This document shows positions 43,664 to 55,129 of a stretch of 64,000 bases of DNA, piece after piece. Under the pieces are notes generated by a model that had not been told where the DNA came from, made no database searches, and worked only from the letters and a program-made list of their open reading frames with translations. Origin of the DNA: Amanita rubescens. Taxonomy: Eukaryota; Basidiomycota; Agaricomycetes; Agaricales; Amanitaceae. The translations under genes and the position numbers were made by a program. The stretch's first letter is position 1. Every line of letters starts with the position of its first letter. The DNA is taken from positions 62,001 through 126,000 of the forward strand of contig WION01000057.1 in NCBI GenBank assembly GCA_015039365.1. The letters run 5' to 3'.

Positions 43664-45419
43664 GATAACGCCTCCAACAATGAAGTGATGGTCAAAGAAC
43701 TCAGCAAGAAGCTAAAGTCCTTCGCTGGGGATGCTTCACGAGTCCGATGTTTCGTGCACGTTGTTAATCTAGTGGTCAAAAGCGTCATCTCTCAATTTGG
43801 TGCACCAAAAAACAAAAAACGGACCGATCGAGAAGCTACTTGGGGCAACGCAGATAAGGATGGTCACGATGCATTGCTCGAGGGCCGAGGTGATGACAAG
43901 ATGGATGCTATGCTGTCTAAAGTCCGCGATCTTGCTGCTGATCACGCCAGCGATGACTTGCATGAGATCCTTGACATGAGTCCCGAGGAGCGCGCTGAGT
44001 GAGATAAAGATAACGGGTGGATAGATGAGTGCGATGAGATGGAGATTGAGGAGTTGAGGGCATTGGCAAAGGACGTGATGCCTGCCCGGCGAATGTTGGT
44101 GAAGGTGGGTGCTTGTTGGTCCTCGTTTAATGCCATTGGGTACAGCCATTGTTGATCCACATTTGGGCATGCCTGTGCTGACCGTTATCTCGTATCTGAA
44201 ATCATCGCTATTAACGCCACCCACCAACAGTTGCGCAAGATTTCTTATGCGCTCAAGAACTCGTCCACCATCCTAACTCCCCGGTTCAGGGAGATCTGCA
44301 GGATCTGCGAGCTGAAGGACAAATATATGCCACATGATGTTAGCACCCGCTGGAATTCGACGTATGAAATGCTTGAGTTCGCAATCGAGTACCAGCGAGC
44401 AATCGATATGCTTGCAAGCGAGCGGAATATGGACCTGCGAGACTATGAAATGGATAAGGAGGAGTGGGCGCTTGCGATGCAGCTGTGTAAAATACTCAAG
44501 GTATGTATTTCATACTCGATTATAATGCGATCACGTCAATATCCTAATTCGTTGACTACTTAATAGGTATTCAAAGAGGCAACAACTTTCTTTTCAATGT
44601 CAAAAACTGCGAATATCACTAATGTTATACCAGCCATGGACCACTTTGACGAGGTTCTGGCCTCAGCAATGGTGTCAACGTCGTACTCAGCTGCCATCCA
44701 TGCAGCCGTCCAGATTGGAAAACGGACACTTAATCGTTACTATAGCAAAACGGACTACTCCGATGTATATCGCATTGCAATGGGTACATGTTACCACTTA
44801 TTCTCTTGTAATGTATGACTCAGTGACTCCATTATGTCGTCAGTACTAGATCCCCGGTACAAACTATCTTATTTTCGTAGGTTACAGTGGGAACAAGAAT
44901 GGATAGACGAGGCACGGACGCTCGTAAAGGAGATGCTAACACGGTATTCATCTATTCCTGACAACAACAACAACGACAACGAATTAATCATGGTATGTTA
45001 CTCCCTCTCTTATATCCAATCATCTTATTGACTTCAAAATCATCTCAGGCAGGTTGATAATCCTCAACTTCGCTTTGAGAAATGGTCGTCAACGCATTCC
45101 AACATGTTTGAAGATTTCATTACCCAGACCATCCGTGGTGGCTCCTCGGCTAGGCATCCAGCCGAGCCCCGTGACGAGCTGACCATGTATCTTAGCACGG
45201 ATATTGTAACAGTTGATGACTCAAATGAGCCAGTGGATCCGCTTAGGTGGTGGAGGGACCATCGTGACACATACCCAAAGTTGTCCGCAATGGCTAGTGA
45301 TTATCTCTGCATCCCAGGTAAGAAGGTTTATGTTTATCTCGATTAACCTATCTAACAACATTATGTGTAACGTAGCATCATCAGTAGTAGATGTTGAACG
45401 CGTTTTTTCACATGGGCGT
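43655..45419 (+). pseudogene. hAT (Ac-type) transposase, 5' part, truncated and broken
   Basis: Ac-like hAT transposase missing its N-terminus. It begins at VLDNASNN (the RNase H-like core), HVVNLVVKS, then an in-frame TGA (44,000-44,002), HDVSTRWNSTYEMLEF, VLDPRYKLSYF, DPLRWWRDH, ASSVVDVERVFSHGR. GT..AG introns that fit: 44,105-44,230 (tentative), 44,501-44,566, 44,784-44,843, 44,993-45,052, 45,318-45,375. The last exon stops at 45,419, inside the C-terminal dimerisation domain, where a C-tract element is inserted; the frame continues at 48,068. Confidence 0.85.
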
Positions 45420-48059
45420 GAGGTCTTTACGGTCCCCCCCCCTTTCCGATCGGAGTCCGATTGGAATCCTAGGATTCCTATAGGAGTCTGATTGGAATTT
45501 ATTACATTAAGATTACAAATTTTTGAAAACTGGATTTTCGGTCGGACTGGTATCAGACTTAATCGGAGGCTGTCCGACAGACTCAAATAGGACTTATCGG
45601 CCCAGGCTGTCTGACAGACTCAAATAGGACTCTTTTTATGTAGTCTTTGTAGTCTCATTTGTAATACTACCATAATGTAACCGTGGGAAAAAATCGAAAA
45701 AATTGTCAAAAATGCAGAAAAATCATGTGATCAGACCTATATGGAAATGAACATGCCAAACAATACCAAACTCAAGATATTTGCAAAATACTGTTTTAAA
45801 CGCTTTGTGTTGAAAATTTGAAAGGGTGCCAAAAAATCTTTAAAAATCCGGAAAAATCATGTGATCAAGGTGAGGCAAGAATTATGTTCCAAAACAAGGC
45901 CAAACTCAAGATATTTGCAAAATACTGTTTTAAACACTTCATGTTGAAAATTTGAAAGTGCCAAAAATCTTGAAAAATCCTGAAAAATCATGTGATTAAT
46001 GTGGTGTAAGAACTATGTTCCAAAACAGAGCCAAACTCAAGATATTTGCAAATACTTCTTTTAGATATGAGGGAGGGGATTGAAAGGTTGCCAAAAATTC
46101 TGGAAAAATCTTGTGATCAAGCAAGTACTAGTGTTTGCTAATGACAGGCATGAGTAGTGTGACTTTGTACATGCACTGGGTGGCAGGTGGTTGATAAGAC
46201 AAACCAGATGTGGGGTCAGATAAACTTACATAGTAGGTAAAACAATAAGGCTAGAATATAGTCTTAAGTTTGAGGAGACTGACTGATATTAGAGACATAA
46301 ATGTCATCTTATCATTTGTTACTATGGAATGACAGGGGTATACCCCAGACATTCCCTAGGCCAATAGGGTACTCAGTGTTACCAATAATGCTTATGGAAT
46401 GCTTACTATTTTCTTTTATATGCTGTTTATGCTAACGGGCTTTCTTTCTGGCCCAGGCATACCAATTTGAACTTGCCACTACTAGTATTTGTGATCAGAG
46501 GTACATCAGCAGTAACACAGCAAAAGTCTGATCATGTCTGATGTTGTCTGATGCTTAAGTGTCTCTCAGACAATTAGTCAGACAAGTGAGACAACTTATG
46601 GAATAGTGTCTCTCAGACAGTCAGACAGTCAGATAATTAGTGTGTCAGCATCTGTCAGTGCCTATTAGATAGTCAGACAACCAGATAATTAGTGGCACCA
46701 TGTCAGCACTATCCTAGTCCAAGTCAGACAGTAAGCCAATTAGTCTGTCAGCATCTCTCAGACAGTCAGACAGTCAGACAATTATTGTGTCAGATAATCA
46801 GAAAATCAGACAACCTACAGTCTAAATAGTGTGCATCAGACAATCAGCAGTCAGACAATCAGTGTGTCAGATGTGATCAGATGTGATCAGACTTTTGCCA
46901 TGTTAACTGATGTAGCTGGTAATGATCCATAGTAGGGCATGAGTCAGTGCAGGTGGATGCAAGTGGTTTCTTGTGATTGGAACTTGAAGTTTTAGACAAT
47001 TACCATGTCAGCCACCATTAATCACCACTCTGTTACTAATAGTTTTGACTCCCACTCATTATGCACTGGCATGCCTGATTAGTTGGACAGACCCACTTAA
47101 TATCTCTACTTACTCATCTTATCTATCATTCAATGGTTGACTCATTCAGACTTCCAAAATCCCTCTTTACCCCTAAACAACATGATTGTCTGTAACACTT
47201 TTTTCAATCTCTGTCCAAAACTTTTAGTCTAGTAGCATCCTATTGTATTAGCACTCATCAATATCATCATTCTCTTGTTTGAGTTAACCATTACTGAGTT
47301 AAGTTAACTTTGCCAGATTGGATGCTTCTAGTGTGGAAGAAGTCAGTAGGCAATGATAATGACAAGTGAGCATGCCAGTGACTGTCACCAATATGCTTCT
47401 AACAACCACACCCCAGGGCCATGGCACTGCATACCATCACCAAATAACCAAGAACTCATCTCCACCCCCTTCCACCCCTTGACTTCAATACATATGTACA
47501 TAATCACAAATCCCTCATATTTACCTATGACAATCATACTTGCGTTCATAGTAACCACCAGCAACCCAACTGATAATCACCAGACTGGCACACCCCTGAA
47601 ATTATGTTGGGTTTTGGGTTTGCAGACTCAAATATGGTGGTGGTCATACACTGGCATACTATGATGACATCAAAAGACAAGCAGTATTTTTGCCTTTGCC
47701 TACTGTTTGCCTTTGTTTGGTTTTACCATTACATATTATATGAAATGATTCACATGATTTTTCTGCATTTTTTAAGAATTTTTTGAGAATTTTTAACAGA
47801 TATAAAACATGCTAACATGAGCAAACATAAACAAACAATGCCAAATAGTTTAAACACATTTTAAGCATTTGTAAAAAAACTTATCGGACAGTGATCGGAG
47901 TCCTATAGGAGTCCTAGGAGTCTAATCGGACTAAACAAACAATGCCAAACACATTTCTACTCTTTTTGAGATTTTTATTGGACAGTGATCGGAATCCTAT
48001 AGGAGTCCTAGGAGTCCTATAGGAGTCTAATCGGACTGGGGGGGGAGTGTAAAGTACTG
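45420..48059. mobile_element. C-tract TIR element, complete 2.6 kb copy, 8-bp TSD ATGGGCGT
   Basis: Ends GAGGTCTTTACGGTC...AGTGTAAAGTACTG; TSD ATGGGCGT at 45,412-45,419 and 48,060-48,067. It is nearly identical to the shell of the 15,681-26,867 element but has a single TATTAGATA where that copy holds the RecQ/DUF6589 transposon. Non-coding, presumably mobilised by a hAT-type transposase in trans. Confidence 0.95.
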
Positions 48060-48067
48060 ATGGGCGT

Positions 48068-48262
48068 ATAGTTTTGTCTTACCTTAGGAATCAGTTGAGC
48101 GTGGAAACTGTCTGCTCTCTGTTGTGTGTAGGTGAGTGGTTGAAAGGTGGGCTGATAAAGGACAAGGAGATGATTAGGTGGTTGAAGAACCTGAAGGATG
48201 TGGAACCTGCTGGTGAGGATGAGGATGACATAGTTACAGATGGGTGGGATGCAATCATGTAG
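48068..48262 (+). pseudogene. hAT transposase, C-terminal part
   Basis: Continues the dimerisation domain in frame after the TSD: IVLSYLRNQLSVETV, SLLCVGEWLKGG, and a terminal acidic tail ending DGWDAIM. Together with 43,655-45,419 it is one transposase gene. Confidence 0.85.
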
Positions 48263-48289
48263 TGGTAGTACTAATGTATGACACGGATA

Positions 48290-48456
48290 TGCAATGTTGA
48301 GGGTGAACCCCCGGGCTTCCCTGACCCCTGGACCCCTGACAAACCCCCTGCAGACCCTCGCTCAGTAAGGGGCAAACCCTTGACCCCTTGTAAGGGGCAG
48401 GGGTTTTGAGGGGCAGGGGCAGGGGTGGAGCTTGGAAAACCCCGGGGTAACCCCTG
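48290..48456. repeat. Right subterminal region and end of the hAT element
   Basis: GACCCCTG / CAGGGGT-type repeats lead to ...GGGGTAACCCCTG at 48,444-48,456, a typical hAT end. The following 8 bases, GTGATCTC, would be the TSD, but the matching left end is not in place because the element is truncated on the left. Confidence 0.55.
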
Positions 48457-48465
48457 GTGATCTCT

Positions 48466-48620
48466 ATCCATTGCACTCACTATGTCCTTCAATATCCTTT
48501 CATCCTTCAACCACCCTTCCATGCCTCTCCCCATACCTTCCACTGATCTCTCTCTACCACTGTCGAAGTTTATCAATGTCAATCACACCTCTCAACAGCC
48601 ATCTCTTCAATCTCCTCATT
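48466..48620. repeat. ~150-base repeat, inverted copy at about 51,400-51,560
   Basis: It contains CATTGCACTCACTATGTCC, GATCTCTCTCTAC and TCAATGTCAATCACACCTC, all found reverse-complemented at 51,400-51,560. One copy is outside and one inside the element at 49,302-52,240. Origin unknown. Confidence 0.6.
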
Positions 48621-48849
48621 GCCTATGCAACAGCTTTATGCACTTTGTCACTGGGTCTGGAAATGCGGGAAGGATGGGCTGACCAGCTCTAGTAGTTAGA
48701 GTAGTAGCTAGATGGAGCAGCTGATTGCATGGAGATGGTAGTAATGGCCCATGCAGATAAACACCCTCCAGAACAGATATAACTGCAAAATGTAAGAACA
48801 CCAGTCAAGACAATGCCAGCGGACTCACTATAGTCCAAATGTATTTTTT

Positions 48850-49240
48850 TCATTTGCAACTTTACCTTGGCATTCAGGCTGGACATTAAATCATCATTCA
48901 GAACTAAAAGAAAGGTCAGAAAACTTTCAAGAAGAAAATCATATAATAGTAGATACCTTGGAGAAGTTGAGTATAGGTTTCAAACCTCAGGACATGCATG
49001 TGATGGTCAAGCTCTCTTAGCAACAACACCTGATGAGATAACTTGACAGCTTCAACTTTGCGCATTCTTTCTTCAAGAAATTTGAACCGCTCCTCAAGTC
49101 TAAGGATTTATTATTACAAGTTGAAACAAAGGAAGAGAAGTAACGTACCCTGAAGTTTCCCTTTCCGCCAATTCTTTCCTTGTCTGGACAAGAGCTGCTT
49201 TCCATAGATTTGATCACTCAGCCAATGGTGGCCTCATGAA
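48850..49240 (-). pseudogene. Coiled-coil exons of an unrecognised gene
   Basis: On minus, exon LWKAALVQTRKELAERETS is joined by a 49-nt GT..AG intron to LEERFKFLEERMRKVEAV...LRELDHHMHVLRF, then a further intron (GTATCT..TTTTAG) and VLNDDLMSSLNAK. The splice-consistent heptad-like pattern suggests real coding sequence. The upstream part is cut off by the element at 49,302. Function unknown. Confidence 0.45.
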
Positions 49241-49489
49241 TGTAGCAATTGACAATCCTGGAACTGGACAAAGGATGTCCCAAGAGGCATCAGAGGGGAA
49301 GCAGTACTTTACACTCAGCCACGGTTCCTAGTGGATTGATTCCTAGTATTCCTAGGATTCCTAGTGAAATCTAAAATGCTTCCTAAGAATGGTGTGGGAA
49401 TCCTACTGTGGTCCCCACCATTCCTAGCCCATTCCTAGCCCATTCCTAGTTAATTACATTATTGTAGAAAAGTACTCTTTTACTTTCCC

Positions 49490-49830
49490 AGGCACTTTGA
49501 GAGGATGTGACAAGTGACAAGGTGCAATAAGGGTAGGTCACACATGATATGGGTATCATTTGAAGCCATTTTTAACTGTGATGAGTAGATGGTGATATTA
49601 CAGGATGTGACAAGGGTCACACATGATATGGGTATCATTTGAAAGCATTTTTTGACCACCATGAGCGCATGGTCACATTACAGGGTGTGACAGGGTCAGG
49701 GTCAGATCACACATGATATGGATATCATCTAAACACATTTTTTGGGCACAGGGATAGTATGTGACAGGGTCATTTTACACATGAGATATGGGTATCATTT
49801 GATAGCATTTTTTGACCACAGTGATTCTTA
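49490..49830. repeat. ~85-base tandem repeats inside element 3
   Basis: Four diverged units with GTGACAGGGTCA, CACACATGATATGGGTATCATTT and GCATTTTTTGACCAC; an isolated fifth piece is near 50,250. The core ATGATATGGGTATCAT is itself quasi-palindromic. Confidence 0.75.
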
Positions 49831-49839
49831 CAACCTTTT

Positions 49840-51680
49840 ACAACACTTTATGTCTTCCCCTCTGTTACTCTATGACCTATTGACACTTTGGACTAGTTTA
49901 CTTTTTATTTTACTCAAAGTTGATATTTGTAAACATTTGGACATTGCCTTTTACTATGACATGTTACTTGTTGGTTTTCACATGCCTACCTAAGTTTATC
50001 ACATGCATCACACCATTATTGCATGTAACTGTACTTCTAGATGTATTTAAGTCCTTTATTCTAATATGTGGACAGGCTAGTTTTATGTAACTGTCAATCA
50101 GTTAGATCTCAACTCTGAGCTTGTCCTTGCACAAGGCTCTAGTCAGAGATCTTACACTGGTATACTAGGGGCTTAGCATTCCCTTGAAGTTAATGATTTT
50201 CATTCAATACCATTAACAGTGATAGTATGTATGTGTGGCAGGTCATGTTACACTGTACACATGATATGGGTATCATTTGGGAAGCAACTTTCAAGCATAA
50301 TCAAATAGCATGTGGCAACAGCCTGGCCATCACATGCATGATCTCAATTGTGTTTGCATGAAAATGTGACATGATTGTTATGCACAGTGTGGATCTTGCT
50401 CAGCTTCATTTTCCCAGCAGATACAGAGGACTTGTTTACAACTTGAGTGTATGACTTGAAAATGTGACATGCCTTATCTGGCAGAGTCATTTTTACCACA
50501 TTCCAGGGTCTGCAATGGTCACTTGGTGGTTTGTGAGCTGTGTTGTTTCAACTTGTGTAATTCAGAATATGAACAAATAAAGTCAATACCAAACTTCAGA
50601 TGTAAATCTTTTGTTTGACCTTGAATTTACAATGTTTGAAAATCATTGGTGGGAAGTGCTATGGTAATGGACTTCCACACTATCCATTGCTGATTAGTTG
50701 GACAGCCTTCTTACTTTTTTGAGTTTTTGGTTATTTGGTGATACATGGTGGCAAGTAGTTGTTAGCAGCATATTGACAGTTGGCAGTTCAAAGCAGTGGC
50801 TGACATGGTAATTATCAATTTCTGCCTCATGGCATCACAAGAAACCACTTGTGATCACCTGCCACTTCTCACAACTACTAGTTTAAGTCTGTCAGCTGGG
50901 AAGGCTGGGCATCTTAGCAGACTTGAAAACCATCTGTAGAGAGCTGACTTGATGTAGATGAACTTTGTACAGCAGTATAAGACAGATGGCTCATACTCCA
51001 ACACAGAACCCTAAGTTCAACTTAAGGTTAGACTCTATTCTAGACTTTTCCTGTGTTAGCTGATATTGAGGTATAGGGATGTACTGAAGTGGAGTGAAGT
51101 AGGAGGGTGGTATACTGAGGGTGGTGGGAGGTGGTGAGATGGTTTTTTGAGACACAAGTGTAGTTGAAGGTGGTCATGGTGGATGGGTTAGGCATAATGA
51201 AGTGGATGGAAGTTCCAGAGAGTGTATTAAAGTGAGGGAAAGAAGGTGGTGGATAGGTGAGGGTGATACATACATAGATGATATCAATGATATGCTAAGT
51301 ATGCTGAGTATGCTGAGGCAGAGGGAGCATGTCAAGGTGGATGGAAGCTACAGAGCATATTCTAGTGGAAGGAAGAAGAGGGTGGCGTCTTGAGTGTGGT
51401 AATGAGGAATTGAAGAGGTGGCTGTTGAGGAGTAGTAAGAGGTGTGATTGACATTGATGAATGACAGTAGTAGAGAGAGATCAATGGAAGGCATGGTGAG
51501 AGGCATGGTGAAGGATGAAAGGATACTGAAGGACATAGTGAGTGCAATGGAGAGGTCATGTAGTTAAGGTGAGGCAGAGATATGTAATGGTAGGTCATTG
51601 AAGTTAGAACAATCTCTAAATCAATCTGGCTTGACTTGTTTCTGCACTTATCTGCACTTTGGATTAGTTTGGCATCATGT
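49840..51680. other. Interior of element 3, no gene recognised
   Basis: No frame longer than about 80 codons. A purine-rich stretch (51,060-51,560) shows weak coding-like repeats but no known motif. Confidence 0.5.
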
Positions 51681-52071
51681 TCTTATATCAGCCTGATCAC
51701 ATGAATTTTCTGCATTTTTTAAGATTTTTTGCAGATTTTTCAATTTTCTCACATGAATTGTCTGAAAATGTATTTTGCAAATATCTTATGTTTGACTTTG
51801 TTTGGCATTGTTATTCTTGTATATTCTAAATCATACAAGTTAGGGGCACCTTTTTTGTAATTTCTCATGTGACATGTCACACATGTGGTCACAAATACCA
51901 TAAAAAGAATTTTTAATTATCTTATCTTATCTTATCTAGACCATCATATTACCTAAGCTACCTACCTACCTACTCACCACTATCTATCTATCTATGTATC
52001 TAATCTAATCTTATCACCCAGTCCCCTCAAGGCAAGTGGGGGGAGGCAAGGATATGTGCTAGATGCCCCCT

Positions 52072-52080
52072 CCTTATATA
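52072..52080 (-). promoter_or_regulatory. TATA box in conserved element module
   Basis: TATATAAGG on minus; the inverted counterpart of 41,688-41,696. Confidence 0.4.
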
Positions 52081-52233
52081 CCTGTGGGCCTGCACACAGG
52101 CCATCTGGTCATGTCACATGACCACAACAAGGAATGATTCCTAGTCCTAGCCATTCCTAGTGGCCATATTCCTAGGAAACTCCTAGATTCCTCGTAAAAT
52201 GACTAGGAATGGATTAGGAATGGTCTAGGAATT

Positions 52234-53358
52234 AGTGTTTTAAAGTCCGGTCTGGTCCTGTCTTTTTGCCTTTTTTGGGTGTAACCTGTAACCTTAACCA
52301 GTTACAAATGCTCCCAGTTGCTTGTAACCTTAACTGGACCAATTGTAACCGGTTACAATCAGTTAAATCAGTTAAAAGACCGGTTATGACCAGTTAAAAC
52401 CTTAACCGGTTACATGACCAGTCTGGACTGGTCTAGACTGGTCATAGGACTGGTTGTACACTATAAAATCTCTGCAGAAAATGTGTGAAGGTATATGGGA
52501 TGTGTTCTTACTGGAGCTATGAAATTAATCATCAAAAGAAATAGGAAAATACTCCACTGATCATGACACTGCAATGGGCGGAGTATTTTCTATTTTCTAT
52601 TTTCAGATTATCCTACATGTCAATGTCCTAATTATCCAAAAATAGGAAAATACTCCACCCATTGCAACACTGCAATGGGCGGAGTCAGCCATAGAGAGCA
52701 GAATGATGCATTATCTACTGTAATCACACAAGTTAACAGTTAACAATAGTACAAATATGAAAAAGGGTCAGAACATCTGTGTGCCCCAATATCAAAAACA
52801 GTGGTGTGCTTGTAAAATCATCTCAGATTCCAACAGGAGTGGCTGTGTGGCTGCATCACTCTCTTTGGTGCTCTCTTTGGTGCTCTCTTTGGCACTCTCT
52901 TTGGCCCTCTTTCATTGGCCAACTCTTGGCCACTGATTCAATAACTGAGGGTTAGGAATAATTGTGACATATGACATACTAGCCCATCCTTAAAGTACAT
53001 TCATAAGCTATGTTGGATTAATATGGAACCCCTATTTAAGCAAGGAATAAATGCTGAAGAATCAAACTAGCTCTAAACTTATTTTCACTGTATCTCACTC
53101 ATTTCTCCACTATTTTCCTTGATCCCAGAGTCATTATGAAGCTGATAACATCTAGTATGCCAATCATGTTACTAAGTGCAGAACAATTGCCAAAGACCAG
53201 TTATAACTGGTCTTTTTCAGTCTTTTGAAATGGTTGTAACCTGTAACTGGTCTAACACAGAATTGGCTTAACCAGGGACCAGTTATTGGTCTTTTCCAGT
53301 TACGGTCCGGTTACATAACCAGTTATCTTCGGTCTTTGTAACTGGACTTTGAAACACT
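52234..53358. mobile_element. Non-autonomous hAT-like element with AACCGGTTA subterminal repeats
   Basis: Ends AGTGTTTTAAAGTCCGG and, inverted, AGTGTTTCAAAGTCCAG. Subterminal arrays of GGTTAnnACCAGTTA and AACCGGTTA (52,290-52,460 and 53,190-53,340). The interior has a pair of GGAAAATACTCC..GGAGTATTTTC repeats (52,545-52,690) and no gene. A TSD is not convincing. Confidence 0.65.
52858..52906. repeat. 12-bp tandem repeat, four units
   Basis: CTCTCTTTGGTG repeated, last units ending GGCA and GGCC. Confidence 0.85.
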
Positions 53359-53362
53359 ACTC

Positions 53363-53616
53363 ATATATTCAAGATACCCTAGGACGGGAGCTAATCCTAG
53401 CTCCCTCATTATCCCCCGTATATAGTTTCCTTTTATAGTAGGTAGTCACATAGTATACCATATGCGCTAGTCACATAGTCACAGTTCATCTTTACTTAAC
53501 TTGTACACACCATACACGCACCCGCACAGTCTCAAATAGATGTTGATTCAGTGCAAGGCACAAGGTGCGAACAATCCTGGAACCATTCCCTGGTTCCGTT
53601 ATAGTAAATGTTACAC
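53363..53616 (+). mobile_element. LTR fragment of the stem-loop Gypsy lineage
   Basis: Colinear with minus 28,408-28,164 at high identity, including GGGAGCTAATCCTAGCTCCC and the terminal GTTACAC. The first ~30 bases of the LTR are missing, next to the end of the element at 53,358. Confidence 0.85.
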
Positions 53617-53619
53617 TAC

Positions 53620-55100
53620 AGGCCAGGCCACATTGTTTCTTTGAGTCTACAGACATATTCCATTATGTCTCTAGATTCATGATCCCTGCATTGGAAGGGT
53701 TGGCTCTGTGTTCTTCTCTCCCCAGAAGGAGCCTAGAAGATCTGGAGGATAAGGAAGCAGGCTTTGGATGTATTTAAGCTGCTGTACTTGTAGAGTCAAA
53801 CCCTAAGTTCAACTTAGTTGTCCATACAAACCCTCTGGTTTGTTAACTCAACATCACTTTGTCTCACCTAAATAACATCATTTATACTCCGTTCATTATC
53901 ACTCTCAATTATAAAACTTCTTCTAGTCATCTTATTACTTAGCTTAATCACCTATTGTTTGACTTGTCCATTGATTGGACTTAGTCTACTTTGTCAAATG
54001 CTCTTAGCATGGACACATTGTACATAGGTGGAGATTGATGTGATCATAACAATTAAGTTGAACTTATCAAAATGATACCTAATGGGGTCCAATATGGATG
54101 CAGTGGGCTGTAGGCATTGAGTGGTGGGGTGCGGAGCCAGGAATGATACATAGGTGGGCAGATCAGAGCTGATGCAGCGGCTGGCAGGTAGCAGCAGTGC
54201 AGTACATGTCGGAGGGCTGTAGCACAGAGGCGGTTGTGTTTGGCAGTAGTTAGGAGAGGTATATGAGGTGGGAGTGAGCCAGCGGGGTTGTCCAGACAGA
54301 ATGAGACCTCCGGGGTCGTTTGTGAATGAAAAATGTGGGTGAGTGTGATCCGAAATGGACCAAGCAGTGGGCTCCAGTTGTAACAACGAAACAGAGACTG
54401 TGGTGTACAGCCTCCAATGTTCCAATGCTGCCATGCAAGTTCAGCAGCACCAAAGGGTGCTCGTCCACTTTGGTTGCACTTGTCAGGGCTCAGGAAAGCA
54501 AATTATTGCAGGTGAGGGGAAGTGAAAAGGTGTATATCAAACTATCTACAACAGGTTATATATTGTCTACCTTGTGTACTACATGCATCTGATCCAAAAC
54601 AATCTAGTCCGATGTGTCAGAGCTGTCAGAACATGTCGGAACCATTGGAACGAGGTCCCAAAGTCAAGGGTTCAATTCTGCAATGTAGTACTGATTCCAG
54701 CATAGCCAGAATCAGTACATTACAGTGGGGCTACCTAGCCAAAGCTTCCCTTTGCTCATTTGGAGGTACATGACATCATTGATTTGACAAATGAATGGGT
54801 AAGATCATCCTATAGTCCTGTTAAAATATCTAATATCTCAATATCAGGATGAACTGGCAGAACTCCCTGAAAGAGGATGTTGTTCAGAGGGCACTGATTG
54901 CAAGAAAAACACTCAAACAGCCACTTCAGCTTTACAGTGATAACTTTGGTTCATATAATGATTATCAGCCATCACTTGGAGTAAGAAGTTATTTTAATTA
55001 GTTTATAATGTTAAGTGTGAACCAGTCCCATACAGACATGAACTTTCTTGAAGCACTAGCTGAAGCAGCAAAACCTTCTACAGAGAGAGAGTGTACCCAT
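53620..55100. other. No convincing gene
   Basis: Only short frames in both strands. A segment at 54,848-54,990 (ELAELPERG) could be an upstream exon of the JmjC-like relic, but I cannot support this. Confidence 0.4.
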
Positions 55101-55129
55101 TTGTGGTGCTTAGTCAGATGAATTTAAAG

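Larger units (their letters stand above)
49302..52240. mobile_element. C-tract-family element 3 (TTCCTAG subterminal repeats)
   Basis: The left end CAGTACTTTACACT is identical to the 14-base terminus of the C-tract elements, here followed by TCAGCCACGG and an array of ATTCCTAG/CTAGGAAT (49,320-49,450). The right side has the same TTCCTAG array (52,130-52,235), preceded by the TATA-bearing module shared with element 2 and the AT-rich module (51,690-51,830). I could not find a TSD and the right end is uncertain because another element starts at 52,234. Confidence 0.6.

Noticed and set aside
49294..52250. 8-bp TSD for element 3
   Set aside because: AGGGGAAG left of 49,302 has no match after the right-hand array.
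53994..54434. 146-codon minus-strand frame
   Set aside because: No motif, no splice-supported neighbours, composition like the surrounding DNA.
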